Source of the DNA: Actinomycetes bacterium
Lineage (GTDB): Bacteria; Actinomycetota; Actinomycetes; Actinomycetales; Cellulomonadaceae
Direction: 5' to 3'
Assembly: GCA_023401045.1 (NCBI GenBank)
Contig: JAEXEM010000052.1
Span: forward strand, 1-6,251
DNA length: 6,251 nt
A program made the translations under genes and the position numbers. Shown one piece after another: positions 1-6,083 of this stretch; position 1 is the first letter of the stretch, and each line of letters begins with the position of its first letter. Under the pieces are notes generated by a model. That model worked only from the letters and a program-made list of their open reading frames with translations. It had not been told where the DNA came from and ran no database searches.

Positions 1-957
1 GGTCGTGCCGTGCTGGCCGCGGCCGAGCAGCTCCGCCACCGCGGGGCCCATGGCGACGAGCGCGCCGACGGGGAAGCCGCCGCCGAGGCCCTTGGCGACC
101 GTGACGACGTCGGGGCGGACGCCGCCACCGATGTGCGGGTGCTGGTGCGCGAACCACCGCCCGGTGCGCCCCATGCCGGACTGCACCTCGTCGAGGACGA
201 GCAGCGCACCGTGCCGGGAGGTGAGCTCGCGGGCGAGCGCGAGGTAGCCCGGAGGCAGCGTGCGGACCCCGGCCTCGCCCTGCACCGGCTCGAGGACGAG
301 CGCGGCGACCTCGTCACCGCCGTGGGCGAACGCCGCGCGCAGCGCGTCGCTGTCCCCGAACGGCAGCCACTCGACACCCGGCGGCAGCGGCTCGAACGGC
401 TCGCGGTAGGCGGCCTTGTGCGTGAGCGACAGCGCGCCCATCGTGCGGCCGTGGAAGGCGCCCTCGAGGGCGAGCACCCGCGGACGGGCCCCGGCCGAGT
501 GCCGCCGGACGAGCTTGAGCGCGGCCTCGTTCGCCTCCGTCCCGGAGTTCGTGAGGAACACCCGGGATCCCTCGGGCGCCTCGGTGAGCTCGAGCAGGCG
601 CTCGGCGAGCGCGATCTGCGGCGGGCTGGCGAAGAAGTTCGAGATGTGGCCGAGCGTGCCGAGCTGCGCGCTCACCGCGGCGGTGAGCGTCGGGTGCGCG
701 TGCCCGAGGGTGTTGACGGCGATGCCGCCGAGCAGGTCGAGGTACCGACGCCCGTCCGCGTCCCACACGTAGACCCCCTCGCCGCGCACGAGGACGCGCT
801 GCGGCGGCCCGAACGTGTCCATGACGGCGTGGGTGTAGCGCTCGGTCCACTGCGCGACCGAGCCGACGGCCGCGGGCAGCGGCAGCGCGTCGTCCGGCTC
901 GGCGGCGCGGTGGCGGCCCGTCGTGGCCGTGGGGGCGGGGGTGTCGGCTGCGGTCAC
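1..957 (-). CDS. argD: Acetylornithine aminotransferase ArgD (3' end missing)
   Basis: PLP-dependent class III aminotransferase that converts N-acetylglutamate 5-semialdehyde plus glutamate to N2-acetylornithine and 2-oxoglutarate, the fourth acetylated step of arginine synthesis; cytosolic. 319 codons are present and the frame is still open at base 1, so roughly the last 80 residues are outside the window. Visible motifs are [12 protein letters not shown] (75-86), the phosphate-binding [10 protein letters not shown] (137-146), GAFHGRT (166-172), the PLP-ring aspartate in [14 protein letters not shown] (D256) and the Schiff-base lysine in [10 protein letters not shown] (K289). The GTG start at 957 is chosen because it overlaps the argB stop as GTGA and has AGGAG 8 bases upstream. 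This start gives an Ala/Pro/Thr-rich leader of about 30 residues before the conserved aminotransferase sequence; Met46 would be a shorter alternative but would remove [10 protein letters not shown], which resembles family N termini. As the enzyme family is promiscuous, succinyl-diaminopimelate aminotransferase activity is possible, but the operon fixes the main role. Confidence 0.96.
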   Translation of the reverse strand, partial: MTAADTPAPTATTGRHRAAEPDDALPLPAAVGSVAQWTERYTHAVMDTFGPPQRVLVRGEGVYVWDADGRRYLDLLGGIAVNTLGHAHPTLTAAVSAQLGTLGHISNFFASPPQIALAERLLELTEAPEGSRVFLTNSGTEANEAALKLVRRHSAGARPRVLALEGAFHGRTMGALSLTHKAAYREPFEPLPPGVEWLPFGDSDALRAAFAHGGDEVAALVLEPVQGEAGVRTLPPGYLALARELTSRHGALLVLDEVQSGMGRTGRWFAHQHPHIGGGVRPDVVTVAKGLGGGFPVGALVAMGPAVAELLGRGQHGTT

Positions 958-1964
958 GGGGTGCTCTCCTGCTCGTGGCCGTCGGCCAGGCGCACGGCAC
1001 GCACCGGCACGGTCGACGGGTGGGTGTCGGGGTCGGTGTCGGGCAGGACCATCGTGCCGACGCCGTCGGTCGTGAAGACCTCGACGAGGATCGAGTGCGG
1101 CTGACGGCCGTCGATGACGTGGGCGCGCGGCACCCCGCCCTCGACGGCACGCCAGCAGGCCTCCATCTTCGGGCGCATGCCCGAGTCGAGCCGCGGCAGC
1201 AGCTCGGCGAGAGCGGACGCCCGGATGCGCCGCACGAGGGAGGACCGGTCCGGCCAGTCGGTGTAGAGGCCCTCGACGTCGGTGAGGACGATGAGCTTGC
1301 GCGCACCGAGCGCGACCGCGAGGGCCGCCGCCGCGGTGTCGGCGTTGACGTTGAGCACCTGGGTCGGGTCGTCGAGGTCGGGGGCGACGGTCGAGACGAC
1401 GGGGATGCGCCCGGCGTCGAGGAGGTCGAGCACGGCACCCGGGTTGACCTGGACGACGTCGCCGACGAGGCCGACGTCGACCTCCTGGCCGTCGACGACG
1501 GCCGTGCGGCGACGCGCCTGGAACAGGCCCGCGTCCTCCCCCGACAGCCCGACGGCGTGCGGCGCGTGCGCGTTGAGCAGCCCGACGAGCTCGCGGGAGA
1601 CCTGCCCGGTGAGCACCATGCGCACGACGTCCATCGCCTCGGGCGTCGTCACGCGCAGGCCGCCGCGGAACTCGCTGGCGATGTCGAGGCGGTCGAGCAT
1701 CGAGTTGATCTGCGGGCCCCCGCCGTGCACGACGACCGGCCGCAGCCCCACCTGGCGCAGGAAGACCATGTCCTCGGCGAACGCGCGCTTGAGCGTGTCG
1801 TCGATCATCGCGTTGCCGCCGTACTTGACGACGACGAGCGCGCCGGCGAACTGCTGCAGCCAGGGCAGCGCCTCGATGAGGACCTCCGCCTTCTGGTCGG
1901 CACGCAGGTCGGTGCGGGTGTCGAAGACGAAGTCGTCGGGGACCGGGGGCAGGTTCGTCGTCAT
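954..1964 (-). CDS. argB: Acetylglutamate kinase ArgB
   Basis: Amino acid kinase family enzyme that phosphorylates N-acetyl-L-glutamate with ATP to N-acetylglutamyl 5-phosphate, usually the arginine-feedback-controlled step. The 336-residue product shows VVKYGGNAM (45-53, phosphate-binding Lys47), HGGGPQI (80-86, substrate loop), GLSGEDAG (139-146), [12 protein letters not shown] (205-216), LTDVEGLY (227-234) and [10 protein letters not shown] (261-270). About 40 residues precede the kinase core and include [11 protein letters not shown], which matches the extra N-terminal helix known from hexameric, arginine-inhibited NAGKs; feedback inhibition by arginine is therefore inferred. The protein is longer than the usual ~300 residues because a polar tail of about 28 residues follows the normal end near GVGTMVL (301-307). 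The ATG at 1964 overlaps the argJ stop as ATGA. No Shine-Dalgarno motif is seen before it, so translation probably depends on ribosomes finishing argJ. The TGA overlaps the argD GTG. Confidence 0.97.
   Translation of the reverse strand: MTTNLPPVPDDFVFDTRTDLRADQKAEVLIEALPWLQQFAGALVVVKYGGNAMIDDTLKRAFAEDMVFLRQVGLRPVVVHGGGPQINSMLDRLDIASEFRGGLRVTTPEAMDVVRMVLTGQVSRELVGLLNAHAPHAVGLSGEDAGLFQARRRTAVVDGQEVDVGLVGDVVQVNPGAVLDLLDAGRIPVVSTVAPDLDDPTQVLNVNADTAAAALAVALGARKLIVLTDVEGLYTDWPDRSSLVRRIRASALAELLPRLDSGMRPKMEACWRAVEGGVPRAHVIDGRQPHSILVEVFTTDGVGTMVLPDTDPDTHPSTVPVRAVRLADGHEQESTP
966..970 (-). promoter_or_regulatory. Ribosome binding site of argD
   Basis: AGGAG on the minus strand, 8 bases before the GTG start of argD and lying inside the last codons of argB. 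It supports the GTG at 957 as the true start and shows that argD can recruit ribosomes itself as well as by coupling to argB. Confidence 0.7.
1961..1964 (-). promoter_or_regulatory. ATGA stop/start overlap, argJ to argB coupling
   Basis: The argJ TGA and the argB ATG share bases in an ATGA tetranucleotide. The 20 bases upstream hold no GGAG-like motif, unlike the argJ and argD starts, so termination-reinitiation is the likeliest way argB is translated. This is inference from sequence. Confidence 0.6.
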
Positions 1965-3187
1965 GTGGAGTACGCGCTGTTCTCGTGGACGTAGTCGTGC
2001 GTGAGGTCGTTGGTCCACACCGTGGCGGACGCCTCGCCGGCGTGCAGGTCGACGACGACGTGGACCTCGCGGGCCGCGGCGAGGTCGAGCTGCGCCGGGT
2101 CCTCGTGCGCACCGCCCTGCCGGCAGATCTGCACGCCGTTGATGGACACGTCGAGCAGGGCGGGGTCGAAGGGGGCGACGTCCTCGGGGACGGTGCCGAC
2201 CTGGGCGATGATGCGGCCCCAGTTGGGGTCGTTGCCGAAGACCGCGGCCTTGAAGAGGTTCGAGCGCGTGACGGCGCGCGCGACGGCCACCGCGGCCGCC
2301 TCGGTCGTCGCGCCCTCGACGTGCACGGCGACGTCGTGCGACGCCCCCTCGGCGTCGGCGACGAGCTGGCGGGCGAGCGAGGCGCACACCCGCAGCACGG
2401 CGTCGGCGAAGACGTCGGGGGCGGGCGCGACGCCGCTCGCACCGGACGCCATGAGGGTGACGGTGTCCGAGGTCGACATGCACCCGTCGGAGTCGACGCG
2501 GTCGAAGGTCGCGCCCGTCGCCGCGCGCAGGGCCGCGTCGGCGGTGGCGGCGTCGACGACCGCGTCGGTCGTGAGGACCGACAGCATCGTCGCCATCGCC
2601 GGCGCGAGCATGCCCGCGCCCTTGGCCATCCCGCCGACGACGAACGCGCCGTCGGGCGTCTCGACCCGCACGTGCGCGGTCTTCGGGACGCTGTCGGTCG
2701 TCATGATGGCCGCGGCGCTGTCCGCGCCGCTGCCGGCGTCGAGGGCGGCGACGAGCGGCTCGATGCCGGCGAACAGCTTGTCGCTGGCGAGCGGGACGCC
2801 GATGAGGCCCGTCGAGCAGACGACGACGTCCCCGGGTGAGACGCCGAGCGCGGCGCCGACCTTCTCGGCCGTCGCGTGCGCGTCCTGGAACCCCAGGGGA
2901 CCGGTGCCGACGTTCGCGCCGCCGGAGTTGAGGACGACGGCCTCGACGACGCCGTCGGAGACGACCTGGCGCGACCAGACGACGGGCGCACCGACGACGC
3001 GGTTCGTCGTGAAGACCGCAGCGCCCACCTTGAGCGGGCCGTCGTTGACGACGAGCGCGAGGTCCGGCTTCCCGGACGCCTTGAGACCGGCGGTGACGCC
3101 CGCGGCCCGGAAGCCCGCCGCAGCCGTCACGCCGGGGGACGTGCCGGGCGACGTGCCCTCGAGCGCGGTTCCGAGGTGGTCGGTCAC
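1961..3187 (-). CDS. argJ: Bifunctional ornithine acetyltransferase / N-acetylglutamate synthase ArgJ
   Basis: Ntn-hydrolase-fold enzyme that transfers the acetyl group of N2-acetylornithine to glutamate, giving ornithine and N-acetylglutamate; many bacterial members also use acetyl-CoA. The 408-residue product has the self-cleavage site in [25 protein letters not shown] context (189 onward): cleavage is expected between Ala199 and Thr200, with Thr200 as the new N-terminal nucleophile, the same number as reported for the M. tuberculosis enzyme. CSTGLIG (124-130) carries the likely oxyanion-hole Thr/Gly, FGNDPNWGR (317-325) is conserved, and the C terminus HENSAYST is the family ending. Two local deviations are ANVGTG (91-96) where ANACTG is common, and STSD (238-241) where STND is common. 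The GTG at 3187 overlaps the argC stop as GTGA and has GGAG 7 bases upstream. A Thr/Ser/Pro/Gly-rich stretch (7-20) precedes the conserved GFRAAG segment. Confidence 0.97.
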   Translation of the reverse strand: MTDHLGTALEGTSPGTSPGVTAAAGFRAAGVTAGLKASGKPDLALVVNDGPLKVGAAVFTTNRVVGAPVVWSRQVVSDGVVEAVVLNSGGANVGTGPLGFQDAHATAEKVGAALGVSPGDVVVCSTGLIGVPLASDKLFAGIEPLVAALDAGSGADSAAAIMTTDSVPKTAHVRVETPDGAFVVGGMAKGAGMLAPAMATMLSVLTTDAVVDAATADAALRAATGATFDRVDSDGCMSTSDTVTLMASGASGVAPAPDVFADAVLRVCASLARQLVADAEGASHDVAVHVEGATTEAAAVAVARAVTRSNLFKAAVFGNDPNWGRIIAQVGTVPEDVAPFDPALLDVSINGVQICRQGGAHEDPAQLDLAAAREVHVVVDLHAGEASATVWTNDLTHDYVHENSAYST

Positions 3188-4242
3188 GGGGCGACTCCGT
3201 TCCGCGGCAGGCCGAGGGTCTCCGGCAGCCCGAGCGCGAGGTTGAGGGACTGGACGGCACCGCCGGCGGTGCCCTTGACGAGGTTGTCGATGGCGGTGAC
3301 GGTGACGACGCGGCGGGCGCGCGCGTCGTACGCGACCTGGACGAGCGCGGTGTTGGCGCCGACGGTCGACGCCGTGGTGGGCCACTGGCCCTCGGGGAGC
3401 ACGTGGACGAAGGGCTCGTCCGCGTAGGCGGCGTGCCAGGCCCGGCGCAGCGTGGCCTCGTCGGGCTCGACGCCCGGGGCGAGCCGCGCGGTCGCCGTCG
3501 CGAGGATCCCGCGCGACATCGGCACGAGGACGGGGGTGAACGACGTGCGCACCTCGCCCGCGCCGGCGCTGCGCAGGTTCTGCGCGATCTCCGGGACGTG
3601 CCGGTGCGTGCCGCCGACGGCGTACGGCGCGGCGGCGCCGAGGGCCTCGGAGGCGAGCAGGTGCGGCTTGAGCGCCTTGCCGGCACCGGAGTACCCGACG
3701 GCGAGCACGGCGACGAGGTCGGTGGTGTCGAGCAGACCCGCGGCCACACCCGGCTGCAGGCCGAGCGTGACGGCCGTGACGTTGCAGCCGGGGACCGCGA
3801 TGCGGCGCGCACCGGCGAGGCGCTCGCGCTGGCGGCCGTCGCCGACGACGAGCTCGGGCAGCCCGTAGGTCCACGTGCCCGCGTGCGGGCTGCCGTAGTA
3901 GGCGACCCAGTCCTCGGCGTCGACGAGCCGGTGGTCGGCCCCGAGGTCGAGGACGACGGGGTCCTCGCCGAGCGCCTCGAGCTCGGCGGCGACGGCACCG
4001 CTCGCCCCGTGCGGCAGCGCGAGCACGACGACGTCGTGGCCCGCGAGCGCCGCGGGGGTCGTCGGCTCGAGCACGCGGTCGGCGAGCTCGACGAGGTGCG
4101 GGTGGTGCGCCCCCAGGGGGGTGCCCGCGTTGGAGTGGGCGGTGAGCGATCCGATACGGGCCTGCGGGTGGTCGAGCAGGAGCCGGAGGATCTCCCCACC
4201 GGCGTAACCGCTGGCCCCGGCGACCGCGACGCTGAACGTCAT
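3184..4242 (-). CDS. argC: N-acetyl-gamma-glutamyl-phosphate reductase ArgC
   Basis: NADPH-dependent reductase converting N-acetylglutamyl 5-phosphate to N-acetylglutamate 5-semialdehyde, the third step of arginine synthesis. The 352-residue product fits the type 1 family length (about 340-350). It opens with a Rossmann-type NADP-binding loop, [11 protein letters not shown] (7-17), and has LALPHGAS (74-81) and LDLGADHRL (98-106). The catalytic cysteine lies in PGCNVTA (Cys153), the family histidine in HRHVPEI (213-219), and [13 protein letters not shown] (319-331) is the conserved C-terminal motif. The ATG at 4242 is chosen because [16 protein letters not shown] is the usual family N terminus; upstream in-frame ATG (4254) and TTG (4272) codons would add 4 or 10 unconserved residues lying on top of the operator. 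No Shine-Dalgarno sequence precedes it, which agrees with the predicted leaderless transcript. First gene of the operon; its TGA overlaps the argJ GTG by four bases. Confidence 0.97.
   Translation of the reverse strand: MTFSVAVAGASGYAGGEILRLLLDHPQARIGSLTAHSNAGTPLGAHHPHLVELADRVLEPTTPAALAGHDVVVLALPHGASGAVAAELEALGEDPVVLDLGADHRLVDAEDWVAYYGSPHAGTWTYGLPELVVGDGRQRERLAGARRIAVPGCNVTAVTLGLQPGVAAGLLDTTDLVAVLAVGYSGAGKALKPHLLASEALGAAAPYAVGGTHRHVPEIAQNLRSAGAGEVRTSFTPVLVPMSRGILATATARLAPGVEPDEATLRRAWHAAYADEPFVHVLPEGQWPTTASTVGANTALVQVAYDARARRVVTVTAIDNLVKGTAGGAVQSLNLALGLPETLGLPRNGVAP
3195..3198 (-). promoter_or_regulatory. Ribosome binding site of argJ
   Basis: GGAG on the minus strand, 7 bases upstream of the GTG at 3187 and inside the end of argC. 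It decides between the GTG and the absence of any nearby ATG for argJ. Confidence 0.65.
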
Positions 4243-4243
4243 G

Positions 4244-4257
4244 TGAATGAACATACA
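4244..4257. promoter_or_regulatory. ARG box, ArgR operator upstream of argC
   Basis: TGAATGAACATACA on the plus strand reads as TGAAT-N4-ATACA, an imperfect palindrome. It matches the ArgR half-site pattern TGAAT-N4-ATTCA at all but one of the ten half-site bases. It starts one base upstream of the argC ATG and covers the predicted -10 element, so arginine-loaded ArgR would block argC transcription directly. It lies in the only AT-richer patch of the region. Binding is inferred from the consensus; argR itself is not in the window. Confidence 0.75.
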
Positions 4258-4279
4258 GTCGAGTGCAGACAAATACCAA
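4250..4279 (-). promoter_or_regulatory. Putative argC promoter (leaderless)
   Basis: On the minus strand TTGGTA (4279-4274) and TATGTT (4255-4250) resemble -35 and -10 hexamers and are separated by 18 bases. Transcription would start about 7 bases downstream, at 4242-4243, which is the A of the argC ATG or the base before it. Leaderless mRNAs are common in actinobacteria, and the lack of a ribosome binding site before argC fits. Both hexamers are only moderate matches to consensus. Confidence 0.45.
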
Positions 4280-4325
4280 GGAGCGCAGCGGGAACACCGC
4301 CGCGTGTCGCGCGGTTGCGGCGGTC
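4258..4325. other. Remainder of the divergent argC / quinone oxidoreductase intergenic region
   Basis: This stretch lies between the ARG box and the quinone oxidoreductase ATG. It holds the -35 side of the argC promoter on the minus strand. On the plus strand it holds an AAGGAG (4278-4283) that is 42 bases from the ATG and has no usable start codon at normal distance. No plus-strand promoter could be called with confidence: TGAACA (4248-4253) could be a -35 but no good -10 follows. From about 4281 onward the sequence returns to very high GC. Confidence 0.5.
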
Positions 4326-5309
4326 ATGCGCGCTGTCATCGCGACCCGGCCCGGCGGTCCCGACGTCCTCGAGGTCACCGACGCCCCCGACCCCGTCCCG
4401 GGGCCGGACGAGCTCCTCGTCCGCGTCGCCGCCGCGGGTGTCAACTTCATCGACACCTACCGGCGCTCGGGCACCTACCGTATGCCGTTCCCCCACGTCG
4501 TCGGCGACGAGGGGGCGGGCGAGGTGGTCGCGGTCGGGAGCGACGTCACGTCGTTCGCCCCGGGCGACCGGGTCGCGTGGGCGTCCGCCCCGGGCTCGCA
4601 CGCCGAGCTCGTCACCGTCCCCGAGTCCGTGGCGCTGCCCGTGCCGCCCGGGCTCGACGACCGCACGGCCGCCGCCCTCCCGCTGCAGGGCATGACGGCG
4701 CACTACCTCGCCGTCTCGACGTTCCCGCTCGGCGAGGGGCACGACGTGCTCCTGCACGCCGGCGCCGGGGGCGTCGGGCTGCTGCTCACCCAGCTCGCGG
4801 CCGCGCGCGGCGCGCGGGTCGTCTCGACCGTCGGCTCGCCGGAGAAGGAGGAGCTCGCCCGCGCCGCCGGGGCCACGGACGTCATCCGCTACCGCGAGCT
4901 CGCCGACCTCACCTCCGAGCTCCCGGCGATCGTGCGGGACCTCACCGACGGCCGCGGCGTCCACGTCGTCTACGACGGCGTCGGGCGGGACACGTTCGAC
5001 GCGTCGCTCGCGTCCCTCGCCCGGCGCGGCACGCTCGTGCTCTTCGGCGGGTCCTCGGGGCAGGTGCCGCCCGTCGACCTCCAGCGCCTCAACGCCGCCG
5101 GCTCGCTGTACGTCACACGACCCACGCTCGGGCACTACGTCGCGACGCGTGACGAGCTGCTGTGGCGCGCGTCCGAGATCTTCACCGCGGCCGCCGCGGG
5201 CGCGCTCGACGTGCGTGTCGGCGCCACGTTCGCCCTCGCCGACGCCGCCGAGGCCCACCGTGCGCTCGAAGGGCGCACCACCACCGGAAAGGTCCTCCTC
5301 GTCCCGTGA
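4326..5309 (+). CDS. NADPH:quinone oxidoreductase, zinc-free MDR family
   Basis: Medium-chain dehydrogenase/reductase of the quinone oxidoreductase (QOR/zeta-crystallin) branch, expected to reduce quinones or other electrophilic carbonyls with NADPH in the cytosol; the physiological substrate is unknown. The 327-residue product has the GroES-like N-terminal domain with AAGVNFIDTYRRSG (36-49) and HVVGDEGAGEV (57-67), followed by the Rossmann domain with LQGMTAHYL (120-128), the NADP-binding loop HAGAGGVG (144-151), VVYDGVG (214-220) and the terminal TGKVLLV (320-326). The zinc ligands of alcohol dehydrogenases are absent, as usual for QORs. ATG 4326 is preferred because MRAVIATRPGGPDVLEV is the normal family start; an in-frame GTG at 4263 would add 21 atypical residues. 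No clear ribosome binding site lies just before 4326. It is divergent from argC with an 83-base gap and its TGA overlaps the GTG of the next gene. The ArgR operator could affect this promoter too, but that is speculative. Confidence 0.93.
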   Translation: MRAVIATRPGGPDVLEVTDAPDPVPGPDELLVRVAAAGVNFIDTYRRSGTYRMPFPHVVGDEGAGEVVAVGSDVTSFAPGDRVAWASAPGSHAELVTVPESVALPVPPGLDDRTAAALPLQGMTAHYLAVSTFPLGEGHDVLLHAGAGGVGLLLTQLAAARGARVVSTVGSPEKEELARAAGATDVIRYRELADLTSELPAIVRDLTDGRGVHVVYDGVGRDTFDASLASLARRGTLVLFGGSSGQVPPVDLQRLNAAGSLYVTRPTLGHYVATRDELLWRASEIFTAAAAGALDVRVGATFALADAAEAHRALEGRTTTGKVLLVP

Positions 5310-6058
5310 CGCTCGACTCCCCCGCCCTGTCCGTCCCCCCGCGCACCGTCACCGTCGAGATCTGGTCGGACGTCGCCTGCCCCTGGTGCTTCATCGGCAA
5401 GCGCCGGTTCGCCGCGGCGCTGCGCCGGTTCGAGCACCGCGAGCACGTCGACGTCGTGTGGCGCTCGTACCAGCTCGCCCCCGACACGCCCGCCGGCCCG
5501 GGACGCCCCGAGGCGGACGTGCTCGCGGACCTCAAGGGGATCTCGCGGCAGCAGGTCGAGCAGATGTTCGCCCAGGTCACGGCGGTGGCGGCAGGCGAGG
5601 GCCTGCACTACGACATGGCGCACGCGCTGACGTTCAACACGTTCGACGCCCACCGGCTCCTGCACCTCGCGCGCGAGGCGGGCGGCCCGGCGCTGGTCGA
5701 CGCGACGGCGGAGGCGCTGTTCTCGTCGCACTTCGAGCGCGGCGTCGACCTCGGGGCCGACGGGGCGCTCGTCGCCGTCGCGGCGCAGGCCGGGTTCGCC
5801 GCGCACGGCTGGGACGACGCACGGGTGGCCGCTGCCCTCGCAGGCGACGACGCCGCCGAGGCGGTGCGCGACGACATCGCGACCGCACGTGCGCTCGGGG
5901 TGACGGGGGTGCCGTTCTTCGTCGTCGACCGCAGGTACGCCGTCTCCGGGGCCCAGCCCGCGGAGGTCTTCGACCGGCTCCTCGACGCCGGGTGGCGCGA
6001 GGCGAACCCGCTCGTGCCGACCACGGACGCGCACGCCTGCTCCACCGAGGGCTGCTGA
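5306..6058 (+). CDS. DsbA family (FrnE-like) thioredoxin-fold oxidoreductase
   Basis: Thioredoxin-fold protein with an inserted helical domain, of the DsbA/FrnE (2-hydroxychromene-2-carboxylate isomerase-like) family; predicted thiol-disulfide oxidoreductase or isomerase. The 250-residue product has the first beta strand VTVEIWSDVA (15-24), the active site CPWC (Cys25 and Cys28) followed by FIGKRRF, a helical insertion with TFNTFDAHRLLHLA (109-122), and the cis-proline loop GVTGVPFFVVD (198-208, Pro203). No signal peptide or membrane segment is seen, so it should be cytosolic. The C terminus ends CSTEGC (Cys245, Cys250), a second possible redox or metal-binding pair. The GTG start at 5306 overlaps the stop of the quinone oxidoreductase gene as GTGA, implying co-transcription and coupling; only a weak, distant GGAAAGG (5286-5292) precedes it. 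No later ATG or GTG precedes the conserved first strand. The exact substrate cannot be told from the sequence. Confidence 0.92.
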   Translation: MTLDSPALSVPPRTVTVEIWSDVACPWCFIGKRRFAAALRRFEHREHVDVVWRSYQLAPDTPAGPGRPEADVLADLKGISRQQVEQMFAQVTAVAAGEGLHYDMAHALTFNTFDAHRLLHLAREAGGPALVDATAEALFSSHFERGVDLGADGALVAVAAQAGFAAHGWDDARVAAALAGDDAAEAVRDDIATARALGVTGVPFFVVDRRYAVSGAQPAEVFDRLLDAGWREANPLVPTTDAHACSTEGC

Positions 6059-6083
6059 CCGGCCCCGCAGGGCGCCCGCACGC

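Noticed and set aside
10..1104. Long plus-strand open frame across argD and the end of argB
   Set aside because: It is the antisense shadow of high-GC coding sequence: the product is Arg/Gly/Glu-rich with no recognisable domain, while the minus strand carries clear ArgD and ArgB motifs.
2001..3245. 414-residue plus-strand frame opposite argJ, and further long frames opposite argC
   Set aside because: Composition is biased (Ala, Ser, Thr, Arg), there is no domain, and it runs across several real gene boundaries. The conserved proteins are on the other strand.
4259..4272. Second, tandem ARG box next to the first
   Set aside because: The adjacent sequence has fragments resembling half-sites (TGCAC, CTGTA on the minus strand), but they do not fit the TGAAT-N4-ATTCA spacing and match it poorly.
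4263..4325. GTG at 4263 as start of the quinone oxidoreductase
   Set aside because: It would add 21 residues not seen at the family N terminus and would begin within the argC promoter. MRAVIATRPGGPDVLEV at 4326 is the usual start.
3427..4456. Extensions of minus-strand frames upstream of the argC start and fusions of out-of-frame sequence with ArgJ or ArgB
   Set aside because: The upstream parts are out-of-frame translations of neighbouring genes. The family N termini and the 4-base overlaps fix the true starts.
6059..6083. Possible terminator between the convergent DsbA-like and sigma genes
   Set aside because: Only a 4-base stem (GCCC 6062-6065 with GGGC 6070-6073) fits and there is no T tract on either strand, so the sequence does not support a call.
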